Of a DNA stretch of 64,000 nt, positions 33,863 to 46,931 are shown in pieces; position 1 is the first letter of the stretch; each line of letters opens with the position of its first letter. Under the pieces are notes generated by a model. That model did no database searches, was not told where the DNA came from, and saw only the letters and a program-made list of their open reading frames with translations. The stretch comes from Fennellomyces sp. T-0311. Lineage: Eukaryota > Mucoromycota > Mucoromycetes > Mucorales > Lichtheimiaceae. The stretch is taken from positions 1 to 64,000 of the forward strand of contig JALLLT010000067.1 of assembly GCA_025266875.1 (NCBI GenBank). The letters run 5' to 3'. Position numbers and translations under genes: made by a program.

Positions 33863-35067
33863 CTATATATCCAAGGCCTTCATGGATGCTTCAGGGTAAC
33901 GGTCTCCTTGGGGATTAGCACCATTAATAGCTGTACGGATTGCTTTCACCTCTTCAGATGTCAACTCCACTTCACCAGCCTTCATATTTTGCTCCAGATA
34001 TATAAGACGCTTGGTACCTGGGATGACATAAAATTTTGGACCTTGGGCCAAAATCCATGCAAGCGTGAGCTGACTGACCGTCAATCTCTTCATGGATGCA
34101 ATTTCTTCGATCTTTTTAACCAAAGCCAAATTCTTTTCGAAGTTCTCAGGAAAGAAGCGAGGCTGCAATCGACGATAATCCTTTGCTGGTAGATCATCCA
34201 GTGATTTGATGCTACCTTTAAGAATCCGCGACCCAGGGGCGAGCTATTATTGTTAATCGCATTAATTACTTTATATAATCATTATGTACAGGATAAAATA
34301 CTTACTATGCTACAATCGTGATACCGAGCTCGCGGCAAATATCTAACACGCCGTTCGTGAATATTCGATTTGAACAGCTGCAATTGGATGAACTTTGTGG
34401 GCACGACGAAGTGTTTCTGCACTGCATTCCGATAATCCAAATATCTGACTTTACCTTCCTCAACCAGCTTTGCCATCGCCGCAACAGTTTCCTTGATCGG
34501 ACTAACACAGAAAGTTAGCAAATAGGGTTCTCAAGTAACCTCATATATAGCTCACGTGTTCGGATCAACTCGATGCAGGTAATAAAGATCAATCGTATCG
34601 ATTCCCAGACGCTGCAAACTTTTTTCGCAAGACTCCCGACCATAATCTGGTTTTCCGCACACAGTTCCAACAAGGCCAGTTTTAGGGTCACGATGGATAC
34701 CAAACTTAGTGCATAAGAAAATTTTGCTTCTATGGGATTTGAGTGTTTCACTCAGGAACAATTCGTTCGTCCCTTTGCCATATACATCAGATATATCCCA
34801 AAATACACATCTAGTTTACGTACAGCTTTAGTCAGCTCATATAGTATTAAAAAATGCTCACGTACCCAAGGTCAAGTGCACGGTGGAGCACTTTGCGACT
34901 TTCCACATCATCTGCAGCTCCATAGATTCCGTCACACATACTGTAATTATGAATATAAATATGAAATGTATTTACCTAATGGCTGTAGTATATACTTACC
35001 CCATACATCCTAAACCAAGAGGATTCAATTTGGCGCCGGGTTTCCCTAATTCTCGCAGTGTTACCAT
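33863..35067 (-). pseudogene. aldo-keto reductase pseudogene
   Basis: Paralogue of the AKR at 30.7-31.9 kb with the same intron positions. The ATG at 35067 starts a good N terminus ('[17 protein letters not shown]'), and the Asp/Tyr ('DISDVYGKG'), Lys ('FLCTKFG') and His ('YYLHRVDPNT') regions are present. At least three lesions break it: a 1-nt loss near 34,430-34,441 (after 'GKVRYL'), a deletion of roughly 20 nt that changes the frame near 34,351-34,365 (removing the 'PWF' segment), and a further 1-nt loss near 34,211-34,222 (in the 'GFLKGSI' region). The C-terminal exon stays readable to the stop at 33,863. Three independent frame-breaking changes argue against a sequencing artefact. Confidence 0.85.
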
Positions 35068-35726
35068 TTATTTCGATTTCATTTGTTCGGCTACATCTTT
35101 CTCCCTTTGTATCACTTTTGAATTCGCCAAAATGGTATAATAGAGAGCGTTATCAGTTACCAAAATTAAGAATTCATGCAAAGTCAGGTAGATATGTTTC
35201 TCTTCTCCAGACATTCTAAAGTCGGCAAGGATCTTATGCAAAATTTGCTATATAAGCTACAAAGTTAGGTAACATAAAGTTGTTAACTACATATAGCGTT
35301 GCAATCTTAGAGATTACTGTCTTATACTGGCTTCTGAACCTGAAAGCAGCATGCATGCATGTATGTGATTTCAAGGAGTGCTTCGCTCTGCAGCGTGTAA
35401 TTTCCCAGAGTGTTGTATGACGGTAACATGGATTTCTAATTTGGTGTGATGAATAGTATGGCCCTGAGAATTATCGTACGTACATATAATTAATTTCATC
35501 GTTAGAATCAACCTGATTATGGCAGCGCAATAAAGTGTACTTTTGAAAGAAATTGCAGTACTTCATATATATTAAAGTATGGAACAAAAGTACAAATCAA
35601 AACTAATAAGTACTGTATAAGCAGTGAAGTCTAGGATACTAAATATAAAAATGTTTAGTTACGTATTTACACGGCTAATAATTACATCTCGAAGCACTAT
35701 TTCAGGAGTGTCATAGCTGCCTACAG
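35068..35726. other. spacer between member C and the AKR pseudogene
   Basis: About 660 bases with no supported coding region. AT-rich, with the 3' flank of member C. Confidence 0.45.
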
Positions 35727-37673
35727 TTATATTCCAATGACTTTGCCCCCAGTAGATAAGCTGCTCTTGGGTACTTGGTACTTCGTCCATTCAAGGAGTT
35801 GCCTGCGATTAAATCGGTTTCCACCTTCTTCAATGGTAATATAGTTTTCGAACGAAATAGCTTTTAGCTTTGGGCTTTTCTGGAGTAGCCGTTGTAGACC
35901 GCTTTTGCTGACACGGGTAGGCGATTTACTAGAGGCAACTAGCTTCATACAAAAGGTATGAAGTTGCGATAGTTCGGCCAATCCAGCAAGTACAGTATAA
36001 GGCAGGGGTCCAATATATCGAAGTGTCAAAGTGGTGATAGCGGTGCTCCAAAGCATCGTGACGAATTTTAACAATCCATCGCTATGTATGGTGCGATCGA
36101 CTTGCACATCGAGGGTCTTTAGAGTCGATATCGTGGAAAGTGCTAATAAAGGCCTGTATCTAATCATCGGTACGTGGGGAAGTTGTATTGCTTCAAGTTT
36201 TGAATTGCCGGTTAAATATTTGATAAAGTTTGCGATTGCTGTTTCCTTTTCTGTATCATCGCTGCCCTCGTCCTTCCATAACGCATCAGGTAGCTCAAGG
36301 TGTTTAAGGTTGCTGGGAGATTTAAAATACGGGGGTAATTTGACGGACAATGGCATTCGCCGTAAAATTAGCTTTTCCAGCATTGGGAAATGCTCGAGCA
36401 GTGTCAGTATCGAAAGACCGTCATCGAGCGCGATACCACCTAAGCGTAAGTACTTCAGCCGATCCATTTTCGGAATGGAGGTCATGGCTGTAAGATCAAG
36501 GACTAGACGACGTGAAAGGTACAGATCAAGCTTTTCCAACGCCGGACAGTGATTGAGCATGGCAACAAGTGCATTCGCGTTAAGCCAGTTGCTGTCAGAG
36601 ATAAAAGTGCGTAAATTCAGCATTTGCAATGATTGAAGCACTTGAGACCAGTCATCTTCCCGAATGCTTCTCCAGATAGACAGGAATTCTAACGTGTCTT
36701 GATTCTTCGTCAAATGTCGTGCTATTTTATCGATTCCATGGCCGCTGGTTACATTAACAAAGCGAAGTCTGCCTTGATCATTGACATACGCATCGGCATC
36801 TTTGACCTGAGCAACGTGATTGGATTGGAGAACCGAAATGTTTGGGCACCAGTTGAAAAGTGAATCGAGATCAACCGTCCCAAATGGCAGTCCAACAATC
36901 CCACTCGTATCTATAAAGCACTGCAGATGTGGACATCTCTGCAAGAGTGATTCTTTGTATTCCTTCACCATATGTGTATCCAGCCACAAATGTGTAATGT
37001 TTGATGAATAGTCGGCAGGCAGCTCGAATTCGCGAACGACAAATGAACGTTGATTCTCAATAATGTCGCTGTACCGGCACGCAAAGTGGGTGAGTTGCGG
37101 AAGTGAATAAAGTACATGCATGACTTCGATGGCAGATACGTGCTTCGTTAATTTCAGGTGTGTTATTTGTGGCGTAAGCTCCCGCAACGAATCAAGAAAT
37201 ACGTCGAGATGAGTGGTGACACATCGTATAAGCTCTAATTGAGTACTGTTAGGAGCCATTGAAATCTCTAGTTACTTCGTTGCTTTACCAATAGATTCGA
37301 TTTCAGTACACCCCCAGCTGATGGCCTTCTGTAGCAAGCTATGTAGTTCATTCTCCTCTACTCGGTCTGCGTCGTAGTTCTCCTGACGTGGCGTAATAAT
37401 GAGTTTTTTAACATGGCTTCCTAGGCATCGCTCCACACGCCTGCTGTTGGTGACAGTATTCATGTTGATTCGTAGCTCTTTCCAGACGTCTCGCATATAT
37501 CCTGGGACTTCATTGTACCAATTGTGACAAACAGCCATACATGTCAGACAATCTCGTTGGCTCACATATGAAAAGATTTCCAGCACAATGTCACTGGGTA
37601 ATGTTGCAATGAATCCTGGGTGCTGATGGGATTCAATCTCTAGTACAGCAATGTCAACTTCACTGCTCGTCAT
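35727..37673 (-). CDS. F-box + LRR protein (array member C)
   Basis: 630 aa in two exons: 37673-37289 and 37234-35727, with a 54-nt phase-1 intron. The F-box covers about residues 28-70 ('LPSDIVLEIFSYVSQRDCLTCMAVCHNWY'); the linker 'CLGSHVKKLII' and 'SWGCTEIESI' precedes the intron. Exon 2 opens with 'ELIRCVTTHLDVFLDSL', and LRR units follow ('LTHLWLDTHMVKEY', 'ALEKLDLYLSRRLVL', 'LKYLRLGGIALDDGLSIL', 'LKTLDVQVDRTI'). Within the LRR it is visibly most like member B ('AIANFIKYLTGNSKLEAIQLP' against 'AVANFLRYLTSNSKVEIIRLP', abridged), so the two are probably recent duplicates separated by the AKR pair. Role: predicted SCF adaptor. Confidence 0.85.
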
Positions 37674-38074
37674 GGCAAAGGTTATGGTCAAAAGACGTCT
37701 TTGGGCTTAGCGGCGCCCTTAGTTTCACATTCGGTAGGACAAGAATACGTGGATCCTAACCAGTTTGTCAAACATGTGACCACGTAAGGTTTGTGACCAA
37801 TAGAACCGAGCCGAAATTATACAGTATCATTCACCAAAAGAAGAGAGTGTCAGCTAGATTAATTTGTTCTAATCAGCCGAGATAGCATCCCACCCATAGT
37901 GAGCCGAATGAGAACATCATCATGGCAACAGGCCAGCCATCCAATTCAGGACACGTCGCCAGTGAAGCCTATAGTGGATCGTGATTAACAGCAAGCAACG
38001 ATATGTACTTGCATACTATATGAATAAAGATTTATTTAGCAATATCTGATCTTTGACGTTAAATGTATCTGCTA
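37674..38074. other. spacer between members C and D
   Basis: About 400 bases, no gene seen. Upstream region of C and 3' flank of D. Confidence 0.45.
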
Positions 38075-40165
38075 TCAATAGCGTTCAATTACAATATTAC
38101 ATAAAAATTTGTCATCACTTGAAGTTTTCTGCTTTTCTAACGCACCCCACGAAACGTTATAAGCTGGAAACTCCTGCATGATCTGTTCAATAAACTCGAC
38201 AAACTCGTGTTCGACCAAACCCATCGTGATACTGCGCAAGTTTACATTGGCAAGACTGGTAGTTTTGCGAAGCATTTGTAATAGGCTTGATCCGTCTAGG
38301 CGCGTACGCGGTAAATTGGTAGAGGAAGCTGACGGTGGAGCGGTGTCGAACTGTGTCAAGTATTCCAATTCTCCCAATTCGTTTAGTATGTCGTATGTTA
38401 GGTGACGGAGATTGCCAAGTTTTATTTTCTGGATTTTGGTGCTATCTTTGAGTAAGATAATGAATTGCTTCAAGGTTTCTTGTTCATTCTTCATAGATAG
38501 GCCAGTGTCGTCGAGCCCGAGCTCACATATTTTTAACGTTGGTATGTCCGCAACCACCTTAAGACATTCGCTATTGATCATTGTCTCGGTACCGTTGGGG
38601 TCCGTAATTAATTGCACTGTCTCGAGTTGTGATGAGTGCATTACCAAGTGCCGCAGGAATCGGGCCAGATTTTTTGGAGTTCCTTTTCCGTAAGTGTATA
38701 TCCATGTATTGGACTTGAGATACAATCTTTTCAATAGATTTAGGCCTTGTCCCGTTTCTGCCAACACCAACGATATCCACGAGTACGTTATTGATAAGTC
38801 TTCTAAGGCAGGGAATCGGCTGAGGAAGGTCATAAGTGGAACTTCGATATGGGTGTGACACAATTCCAAGAGGCGCAAGAAGGAAAAAGTGTGTTGAAAC
38901 GATTGGAGCGTAAAGTCTTCAATTGCATCCCCGGAAGATGACAATCGGACTAGCTTCTCCAGCAGCGGAGAGTGCTCCATAAGTGACAGAAGGCTGCTGT
39001 GATCGTAACGAACGCCATCGCCGCTATACAGAACACGCAGTTGTGGTAGTCGGAGCGGCTCGAACATATCATCCCAACTGAAATATGCGTCTTCAATTTC
39101 TGAATCGGACTCTTCAAGGTATACATATTCCAGCGTGTTCTGATGCTTTATCATGAACGAGATAATCATTTCCATGTCATAAAGATCGCTCAGGCTCAGG
39201 TAGCGGAGACCATCTTGATCACTTCCAATATATTGAAACTTGTTCGCAGGGCTGATGTAGCTGTAGTTGGTTTGTAGATGAGTTATTTTCGGACACCATT
39301 TGAAAAAGACATCAGGATCAATTGCAGTATCTCGGTACAGGTTTGAGAAGCCCTCGTCCGGATATCGTTCGCGATCGTTGCGTGCCCCAATAAAGAAGCG
39401 TAGATTGGGACAGCTCTTTAGAATCGGTTCCAGTCGTAAACGCGGGTCCAAAGCAACGTCCAAGCATAGGTATACAAGATTGGGGAACTGTTCCGTACCC
39501 GATAGTTTCTTCTCGATTGTAGGCCCATGATCCACAAAAGACCATTCAGTCTCTTCGGCACAAGAATACGTAAAATGAGTGAGTTTTGGACAGGCATTGA
39601 GCACATGGAGAAATCCAATGTTCGAAACATGGTCAGTCAGCGTCAGGTGAGTTAAGTGGGGTGCCAGCTTTGATAATGCGTCCACAAACTTGTCTTGGTC
39701 ATCCGAGACACAGTCCTTGAGTTCTAATAGCATTACTGAATGTCAGTGTACTACTCATTGCGAAAGGTATTGGCATATACCAAGAGATTCGATCATTGTG
39801 CATCCCCACTCAAAAAGCTTGTGCATTAGATCGAATAGATCTTTATCATCCTCAACCATATCCAAGGTAACTGTTTTGACATGATCACCGAGGCAACAAA
39901 TTTGGCGCTTATTTTGCAATTGAATGTCGCGGATGTCCAATTGTATAGCCTTCCATGTGCTTCGTGTGCAGCGTGGTATTGTACGGTGCCAATCTCGACA
40001 TACTGCCATGCACGTTAGACAATCCACTTGATCCAGGCACGCAAAGATCTCGAAAATAATGTCGGAAGGTAATGCCGTGAGATCGAATTGCTGATTCGCT
40101 AGTGATTTGGGAAAGTTGTCCTCATCTGGTAAGTTGATTTGATCGGTGCTGCCAATTGTGCTCAT
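38075..40165 (-). CDS. F-box + LRR protein (array member D)
   Basis: 677 aa in two exons: 40165-39781 and 39723-38075 (57-nt phase-1 intron). The F-box is at about residues 31-72 ('LPSDIIFEIFACLDQVDCLTCMAVCRDWH'), followed by 'CLGDHVKTVTL' and 'EWGCTMIESL'. The second exon starts 'ELKDCVSDDQDKFVDAL' and has 'LKSCPNLRFFIGA', 'FFKWCPKITHLQTNYSY' and 'GLRYLSL' landmarks, then more divergent repeats. It has a longer, more acidic C-terminal half than B and C. It sits immediately downstream of the second questin-oxidase-like gene. No lesions found. Confidence 0.85.
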
Positions 40166-40595
40166 GATAAAGAGGACGCAACCAGAAAGTGCTGCGCGTG
40201 TTGGTATTTAAAGTAAGTCGCTTTGGACTGCAAGAACATGTCTATATAAAGATTCTGGGTCACAAGCCAAATTGTATCAATCACATCGCGATATAACTAT
40301 TTACGATGTCTTCAGCAACCAGACAATGTCGTAGAAAACGAATTGTTGGGTCGACAGTAGTTATATTAGTCATCAATTTGATATGTCTAGCTAGACTAAG
40401 ATGCCTTTCACTTTAAGAATCAAAATACCCAAAAAAGTTAAAATCGCCTAATTAAAGGTCTTGAATCAGCGTGACCACGTTACACTACAGTCGTCAACAG
40501 AGCTTCGAGTCTGACCTCTTTTCACATGCATATATGGAATCCTTTACGAGCATTTCGTGTATAAGAAATTCCCAGAAGCAAAAATACGTGGACAT
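40166..40595. other. spacer between questin-oxidase-like copy 2 and member D
   Basis: About 430 bases with no supported gene. 3' flank of the questin-oxidase-like gene and promoter region of D. Confidence 0.45.
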
Positions 40596-42147
40596 TTATT
40601 TGTTCCATGCTTCATCAAACCCAATTCCTTTGTGGTTCCAATAGCTTCCATCACGCTGTTCACCGGCAACTTTCAGAGTCATATCTGCTAAACGAACCCA
40701 AGCTTTTTCGAAAGGCTCATTCCGTCCGTCATGCCCATAAATAATCTGACCAACAGCACATGCCCGGACGACCTTGATAATGTGTGCTTCCGGAGCATTT
40801 ATAGCACGCTGGCAAATGTTGAGCCAAGGGTTTGCAGCATCCTTTGGAATTTCCGATGATTCATAGTCCAGAAGCAAGTCAACTTGCAGGCTCGGTCGAC
40901 CACGTGAGATGTAATACGCCAATGTGGCAGCTGCATGGCCACGGAGTAGTGCGGCAGATTCGTTAGGTGAAAGGATAGGAATCAGCAAGTGGACGGCATG
41001 GATGGATGTAAGTGCATGCATCAAAAAGAAATCGAGTTGAACCTCATCCTTTCGAATGCCAGTTGCACCATACGTGAGCATACAAGCCGTGTACAGTTCC
41101 TTCAACTTGGCCTGCAAATCATTATCGTCATCTGATACTACTGTTAGTTTTTCTACGGACCAAATTTCACATCCAACACTTACCAGTTACGTGCCATCGG
41201 GAGGCATAGATCTTGAGCTTTTCAACAGCCTTTTCATTCGCCAAAAATGCGCGGATCTTGTTCTGGTCGGTAAATTTGATTACGCCATCAAAGTCAGGAT
41301 CTCTGTGGATTTCCTCAACTAGCTCCACGACATTATTATTGTTCAAAGCTTCTTTGAGTCCAGGTGTCATATTGGTTGCTGTCAAACTATGTGTAGACTG
41401 CGGTTCTTTGCCATTGGATAGTGGCTTTGGTGATAAACCAAGTTTCAATGCAAGGTCATGAGTGACTTGAGAAACCGAATGACGTGCACTGGATGCCATC
41501 GTCGAGGCCTGAACTGGGACCAAGATTTCTTGCAGTGAAGACTGATTCGGTATCAACGAGGACAGGTTGGGCTCTGTGCATGCAGCCATGGCCAATCCTT
41601 CGGCAGCTACAGAAGGCAAATTAAATTCGACAGCGTATCCAATATGGATGAGTGGATGATAGGCACCGCCAATAGTGCGGGATAACATGTCATCCGAAAA
41701 GACCCAGCGTCGGATGGTGTCGATCATCCCATGCTGTTCGATCTCCTTTTGAAATAGTTTGAGGTAGCTGGTATACGCCGCCCTATTACTGAGCTCGCTC
41801 TTGTAATTCTCACGGGTCAAATCTGCTACAGAAGGCGGCAGTTTGCGTTGGTATGATGCATGATCGTCATAAATTTCTTGCAAGCGTTTTGTGTCGGCCC
41901 CCATGGAATAAGCGGCAAGGTAGTGGTGAATAAGATGACTGTAACACAAGACCATAAGTAACCCTGGAGAACTGTGGGAAAATGAAACTCACTTATGAAA
42001 TCCACTGGTGTTGAAAAAGATATCGTGCTCAGCATGGTTTTTCTCGATCAAATGCTCGGCTTGAGCAAATGTGCGAGGAGTGATGCCTGGCAGCAGGAAG
42101 GAGTACTTTCTGGGGTTGAGCGGTGTTTTGGGAATAAAGGAAGACAT
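40596..42147 (-). CDS. questin-oxidase-like (AflY family) protein, copy 2
   Basis: 484 aa in three exons: 42147-41993, 41938-41184 and 41140-40596 (54- and 43-nt introns). It is a paralogue of the gene at 4.0-5.5 kb, with identical intron positions and phases: the first intron splits the codon before 'HLIHHYLAAYSMGA', and the second falls after the 'SRWHV' block. Shared landmarks are 'GITPRTFAQAEHLIEKNHAEHDIFF', 'GAYHPLIHIGYAVEF', 'FLMHALTSIHAVHLLIPIL', 'RGHAAATLAYYISRGRPSL' and 'IIKVVRACAVGQIIYG' (abridged). It is 26 residues longer than copy 1, mostly in the central Ser/Asn-rich linker. The Met at 42147 aligns with the start of copy 1. It interrupts the F-box array between members D and E. 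Confidence 0.85.
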
Positions 42148-42357
42148 CGTGCGGGAAAACGAAAGTGGGCTTTGCAGGGAAAAGACACGCATTTTTAAAG
42201 AGTACGTACGTCATTCTCATGCAAAACTTATCAGTGGTTCTCGACTACTGCACGTGTTTCTCCGCCGCGTAAATAGTTTCCCCGGATATTTTCTGGACAA
42301 CGTATATATCGTCCGAACAGACATCTATTCTTGTTGTACCCCGATATTTGTGTATAT

Positions 42358-44780
42358 TTATCGCGAATAATAAATATGAAGCGGACTACTGCTAGCAGAA
42401 ATTCCCATTTTTTCGACTGAGCGACAATCAATAAGCTTTAGCGTAGTAAGGTTTGTCCCGGGCGAGGCTTCTATGAACATCCGAACGGCCGCAGTACCAA
42501 GATACTTCAGCTTATTCAGCTCGAGTGTTTTCAACTTGGGGAAAATATTCCTTACAAACATGAGGACTTGGTACCTCACTATGTCAAGCTCCCCAAGTAC
42601 AAGTTCCTCGAGTTGGGAGGCTTTTTCCGTTAAGCGTGCCAGATTCTTGAATCCAAGGGCCGTAACATTCTCGCAGCCTTTTATTGTTACGCTACGGAGA
42701 GATTTTAGCCTTACCATCTCCTGCAGAGTCGTATCGTCAGCGCCTGAATAAAAGTGGACAATCAAAGTATGTAGTTGCGGGACGTGGTCTCGATCTGCTA
42801 ACTCAGCGAGAAAACAATTGAAGGAATACGTGCTTTCGTCCAAGTCGCATTTGAGTATCTCCAGACGATGCAATGTATCTAAATGGGCCAAGCCCAGGAA
42901 TATGCCGGAAGATTTTGATTTGCAGTTGCTCAGCGTAACTTCTTGCAGAACTCGAAAAGCTTCAAACCATAGATGGGCCTCGGAGATGTTTGAATTCGAA
43001 AAAGCTAGCTTTTTGAGCGTCCAGTTTCCATCACTGTTACTCTTGGGGACCTTGATTGGAAAACTGGAAACAGATTGTTCGGGCCAGCCAACACGTAGGG
43101 TCTCCAAAGTGTCCCAGTTCTCGCAGACGATGTTGCTTATGAGATCCCGGGTATTTGTATCATCTGGGATGTTACGGCTGTACGTCTCAACAATGCTGGC
43201 GAATCGTATACCTTTTACACCATCCTGTACTTTGCATTCGTCGGAATTGGTGGTATCGTATGCAATACTGAGCAGATTGGGCCATTTTAGCATCGGATTG
43301 AGCAGATCTATCCGTTTGCAATGGTACATGCGCAAGTTTTCAAGACGAGGACAGCAGTAGCAGATATGCCGGACCTGATCGATGGCATCCTTGCTCAAAA
43401 AGTTACCCAAAACCAGAGAGGTAACCTTCGTACGTTGTACCATAAGATCTTCATGATCGTCAGGAAACAGCGACGGGATCTTTTTGTCATGAATGTAAAC
43501 CACATGCGTGAGCTCTGGGCAGCAATCTAGTATCGTCGCCAATGGAATGATCCGAGGGTCAACATCATGGCCGCTAAGTTCGATCTTAAAGTGAGTCAGC
43601 CTGACGCTCTGAAATGCTGCGATCAAGGAATGATCTATCGGTGGTGGAACATGATACAATTCTACAGCACAAAGTGTTAGTTGCACCACATTAATGATTG
43701 TACACTAAGCTTACCAAGCGCATTGAGGTATTTAAAGCGACCTTTTGCTATCGCATCCAAAACAGGATACATGATAGATTCGTCACAGAGCTCTATCCGG
43801 ATCTTCCGTACAAAGAGTGCCGCGCGCCCAAGCATCCCAATCCTGGCACTCCAAACACTATCAATGCAGAGCACACGCCATGCGTCAGGGAGTTCCTTGA
43901 GGCGCCGAAACCAGCCGAATGATATCTGCAGCAAATTTATACGATTCTCGGTATCGAGGCAGCGAAGGATCGTACAAAGAATATGGTCTGGCAATCTCAT
44001 GAATATGTCATCCGCAGGCTGATATCTACGCTCTTTGGTGATATAACTCTTGTATTCCTCCAATGATTCCCAAATATGCTCCGTAAAAACTTGCTCAGGG
44101 TCATAGATTTGTTTGTTATCGTAATCCTTCGGAACAGCAGCCAGTCCTTTATCTAGCACTTTGATTGCTTGTTTGTGATTGTCCATAGCATAGTATGCTT
44201 GTGCGGCGCGCAGATAACCTGTGGCCAATCTTGGATATGCTTTGATGATGTGCCGTGCCACTGCAAGGGAACCCTTGTAATCGGCCCACTTCACGAGCTC
44301 CATCGTAATCTGATCCACAAATTCAAAGACTTTCTTTTCCGCCTTGATAAGCCTTTCCATCTGAGTACGATCAGGAACGAATTCTCGCCGACCCATATAC
44401 TTGTGTGCTTTGGCGAAAGTCTTGAATGCCCCTTTGTAGTCCTCTTCTATAAGTTGGATCTGCGCTGTACGAACGTATCCGTAATAGAAGTTTGGCGCGT
44501 TCTTGTATATTTGCTTTGCGTCAGGGAGTGACTCTCCGTAATTACCTATCGCCGCGCGAGCACGTATGCGATAATCAAGAAGTATTGTCAATTCGTCTTC
44601 AAAGACCATCTTGATTCCGGAAGCGGCACGCGTTAAAACTTTCTCGTATTCGCGTTCTTGAAAGTATTTTTCGCATTCACTGAACGCCATCGTTTTTGGT
44701 CGATAGGGAACTGTGGTTTCCTCGAAGTATTTCAAGATTTCTGGTTTGATCCATGATCGTGATGAAAAGATGCTTGACAT
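42358..44780 (-). CDS. TPR + F-box + LRR protein (array member E)
   Basis: 789 aa in two exons: 44780-43715 and 43661-42358 (53-nt phase-1 intron). TPR-like helices span residues about 33-220 ('QEREYEKVLTRAASGI', 'VRTAQIQLIEEDYKGAFKTF', 'LRAAQAYYAMDNHKQAIKVLDKGL'). The F-box is at about 258-300 ('DIFMRLPDHILCTILRCLDTENRINLLQISFGWFRRL'). The intron follows 'GRFKYLNAL' and joins to 'ELYHVPPPID', the same relative site as in the F-box+LRR members. LRRs fill the rest ('LRSVTIKGCENVTALGFKNLARLTE', 'LKTLELNKLKYLGTAAVRMF', abridged) and resemble animal FBXL14-type repeats. It is the clearest full-length TPR-type member with its intron retained. Probable SCF substrate receptor. Confidence 0.86.
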
Positions 44781-45100
44781 TGTATGGGGTAGAGGATAAA
44801 GGGATGCTTTTTGGTTGGTTTGTTATAGGTCTTGACTATACTCAAACGGCCCTCCTTGTTTGTGTCAGCGTAGCGTGTTGCTGAGGGGATTCAAGTAGCT
44901 AGGAGAAAGGATGTTTGGGCGTTTGTTTGGGCTATACAATTTGTTATGCATTATGTCAATTTAGCCGACAGCTGGTATTTCTTGAGCAAAGGGGTCCTTT
45001 TTTTGACGCAGCAGAGCGCACTTGCGCTTGTAAAGATATGTGAGTACTTTATTTAGATAGCAATTCTATATATGACAAGGAATTTTAAGATAGGCTGAGT
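44781..45100. other. spacer between members E and F
   Basis: About 320 bases, no gene seen. It holds the promoter region of E. Confidence 0.45.
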
Positions 45101-46931
45101 CTAGGAAGAAGATGCCTCATGTCTACAAGAGCATTGCGGGCAATAATGCTCTTCCCATCTATGATAAACACGAAGATCTCTAATATGAGACAGCTCTTTC
45201 AGTTTGATAACCGCTGGATCCGGCAGATGCCACCATGTTTCTATGTACATGTCGTCAATAGCCGTGTTAATGAGCGATGTGGCAAACTGGTACAAGTGGG
45301 CCGCTTCGGTCTCCCCACACTGAGCCTCATCGAGTTCCAATTCAAGGATTGTTAGCGTAGAAATGGTGGCAATTGCTGGTAACGTTCTTGAACTAAAGTT
45401 TTCTATACCAGACAGCAATATTTGGCAGATTTTTGAATGTCTCGCAAACCATTCAAATAAATGTATGGGTGCATCATTTCGTTCATTCTTATTGCTCTCC
45501 AGAGTCCACTGGATATCACGTAGACACAACTCCTGAAGATGTTGGGAGCATTCACAGTCGTCTGGAAATGTAGGAGGTAGAGTCAGATAGCGCATAACAA
45601 GGTTTTCTAGACCCGGAAATCGTTCAAGGAGAGTCACTAATGAGAGTCCACCAACAAAGGAGATATAAAACCAAGAAAGATAATGCAGTTGACGCATTGG
45701 TAGGAGAAGACGGACTGTCGTAGGATCCAATTCCACGGTGTTTGATTCCAAGTACAGCCTTTCCAGAGCAGGACATCGGTTGAGTATGTTGACAATAGAG
45801 GAACCATCAAAGTGGATACGGCGAAAATCGAAATCTTGGAGCTTTGTGAGTTGGAGTTTTGTGAGAATATCGGTCCAGGAGAAGGCTGTTTCATAGGCAA
45901 GAATTGGGTTCACTGACAATGTTTCAAGAGTATCTTGGCTTTCTGTCAAGCGTCGAATTATACCACTTTGTTGGTAAGCATCAGCCACTCTAAGTTTCCG
46001 TAACCCAGTGAACCCGTCCTCATCGCTCTGCTCGCTGATATCTTTCAAGTAGACGTAGCTGAGCGAGCCGTTAATATAGGTAAGTTTCGGACACCATTCA
46101 AAGAGCAAGTCGTAGTCGGCAACGTATCTGGGGAACGTTTCGTTGTCTTGGATATCGGCTGTGGCAAAACTTGTACCGGTAAAAGACCTTAAATTGGGGC
46201 ACCGCTTTAAAATAGGATTCAATAGCACCTGTGTATCCAACATAGCGTCGATATTCAAGTGCGTTATGCTAGGGAATGAGCCAATGGATGATACTGGATT
46301 AAGTACTGCAGGTTCTTTGTCAATCACTCCAGCGTCATGAGAGTAATCTATCTTGCTCTGGTATGTAAAGTAGGTAAGCCGTGGGCATGCATGGAGTATA
46401 TGAAGAAACGCAATATTCGATTCATGGCTCAGCATTTTGAGTTGTGTCAGGTGAGGACCGAGTTTCCTTAATACCTCTAAGAGTAGGTCTTGATCGTCCG
46501 TTTGACACCCGTTAAGCTCTAAATTGAAGTTAATTAGTGTTGATCCCCGTGCTCTATTCTCCCATCTACTTACCCAGAAACTTGATCCTAGTACATCCCC
46601 AGCCAAGAAGGTTGTGCATTAAATGATATCCATCCTTTTCGTTCTTGAGAGTATCCAAGGTGACATTCTTGACGTGATCACCAAGACAATGTGATAAACG
46701 CTGATTTTCGAAACCAGCATTGCGTTCATCAAGTCGTAAGGTTGTCCAGATACCTTTAGCGTATTGCGGTATGAGGCGGAACCAGCTGCGACAGACAGCC
46801 ATACAAGTAAGACAATCTACTTGGTCAAGGAAAGACAAGATTTCAGGAATAATGTCAGGTGGTAATGTCGCCAAGAATCCAAGCTGCTGAGTGTTGGTTA
46901 GGCCAAGAGCTGGGTCACCAAGATTATTCAT
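45101..46931 (-). CDS. F-box + LRR protein (array member F)
   Basis: 591 aa in two exons: 46931-46574 and 46518-45101 (55-nt phase-1 intron). The F-box is at about residues 20-62 ('LPPDIIPEILSFLDQVDCLTCMAVCRSWF'), then 'CLGDHVKNVTLDTL'. Exon 2 begins 'ELNGCQTDDQDLLLEVLRKLGPHLTQL'-type sequence (abridged here), the signature block after the intron. The C terminus has 'ETWWHLPDPAVIKLKEL', 'YHRWE', and a Cys-rich end 'CPQCSC'. Those features are shared only with member H, showing a recent F-H duplication. The ATG at 46931 is chosen because the frame upstream begins with a non-ATG codon. Confidence 0.85.

Noticed and set aside
36031..36552. 173-aa + strand frame within the array
   Set aside because: Antisense shadow of the LRR exon of member C. 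Similar long shadows occur opposite most of the LRR exons.
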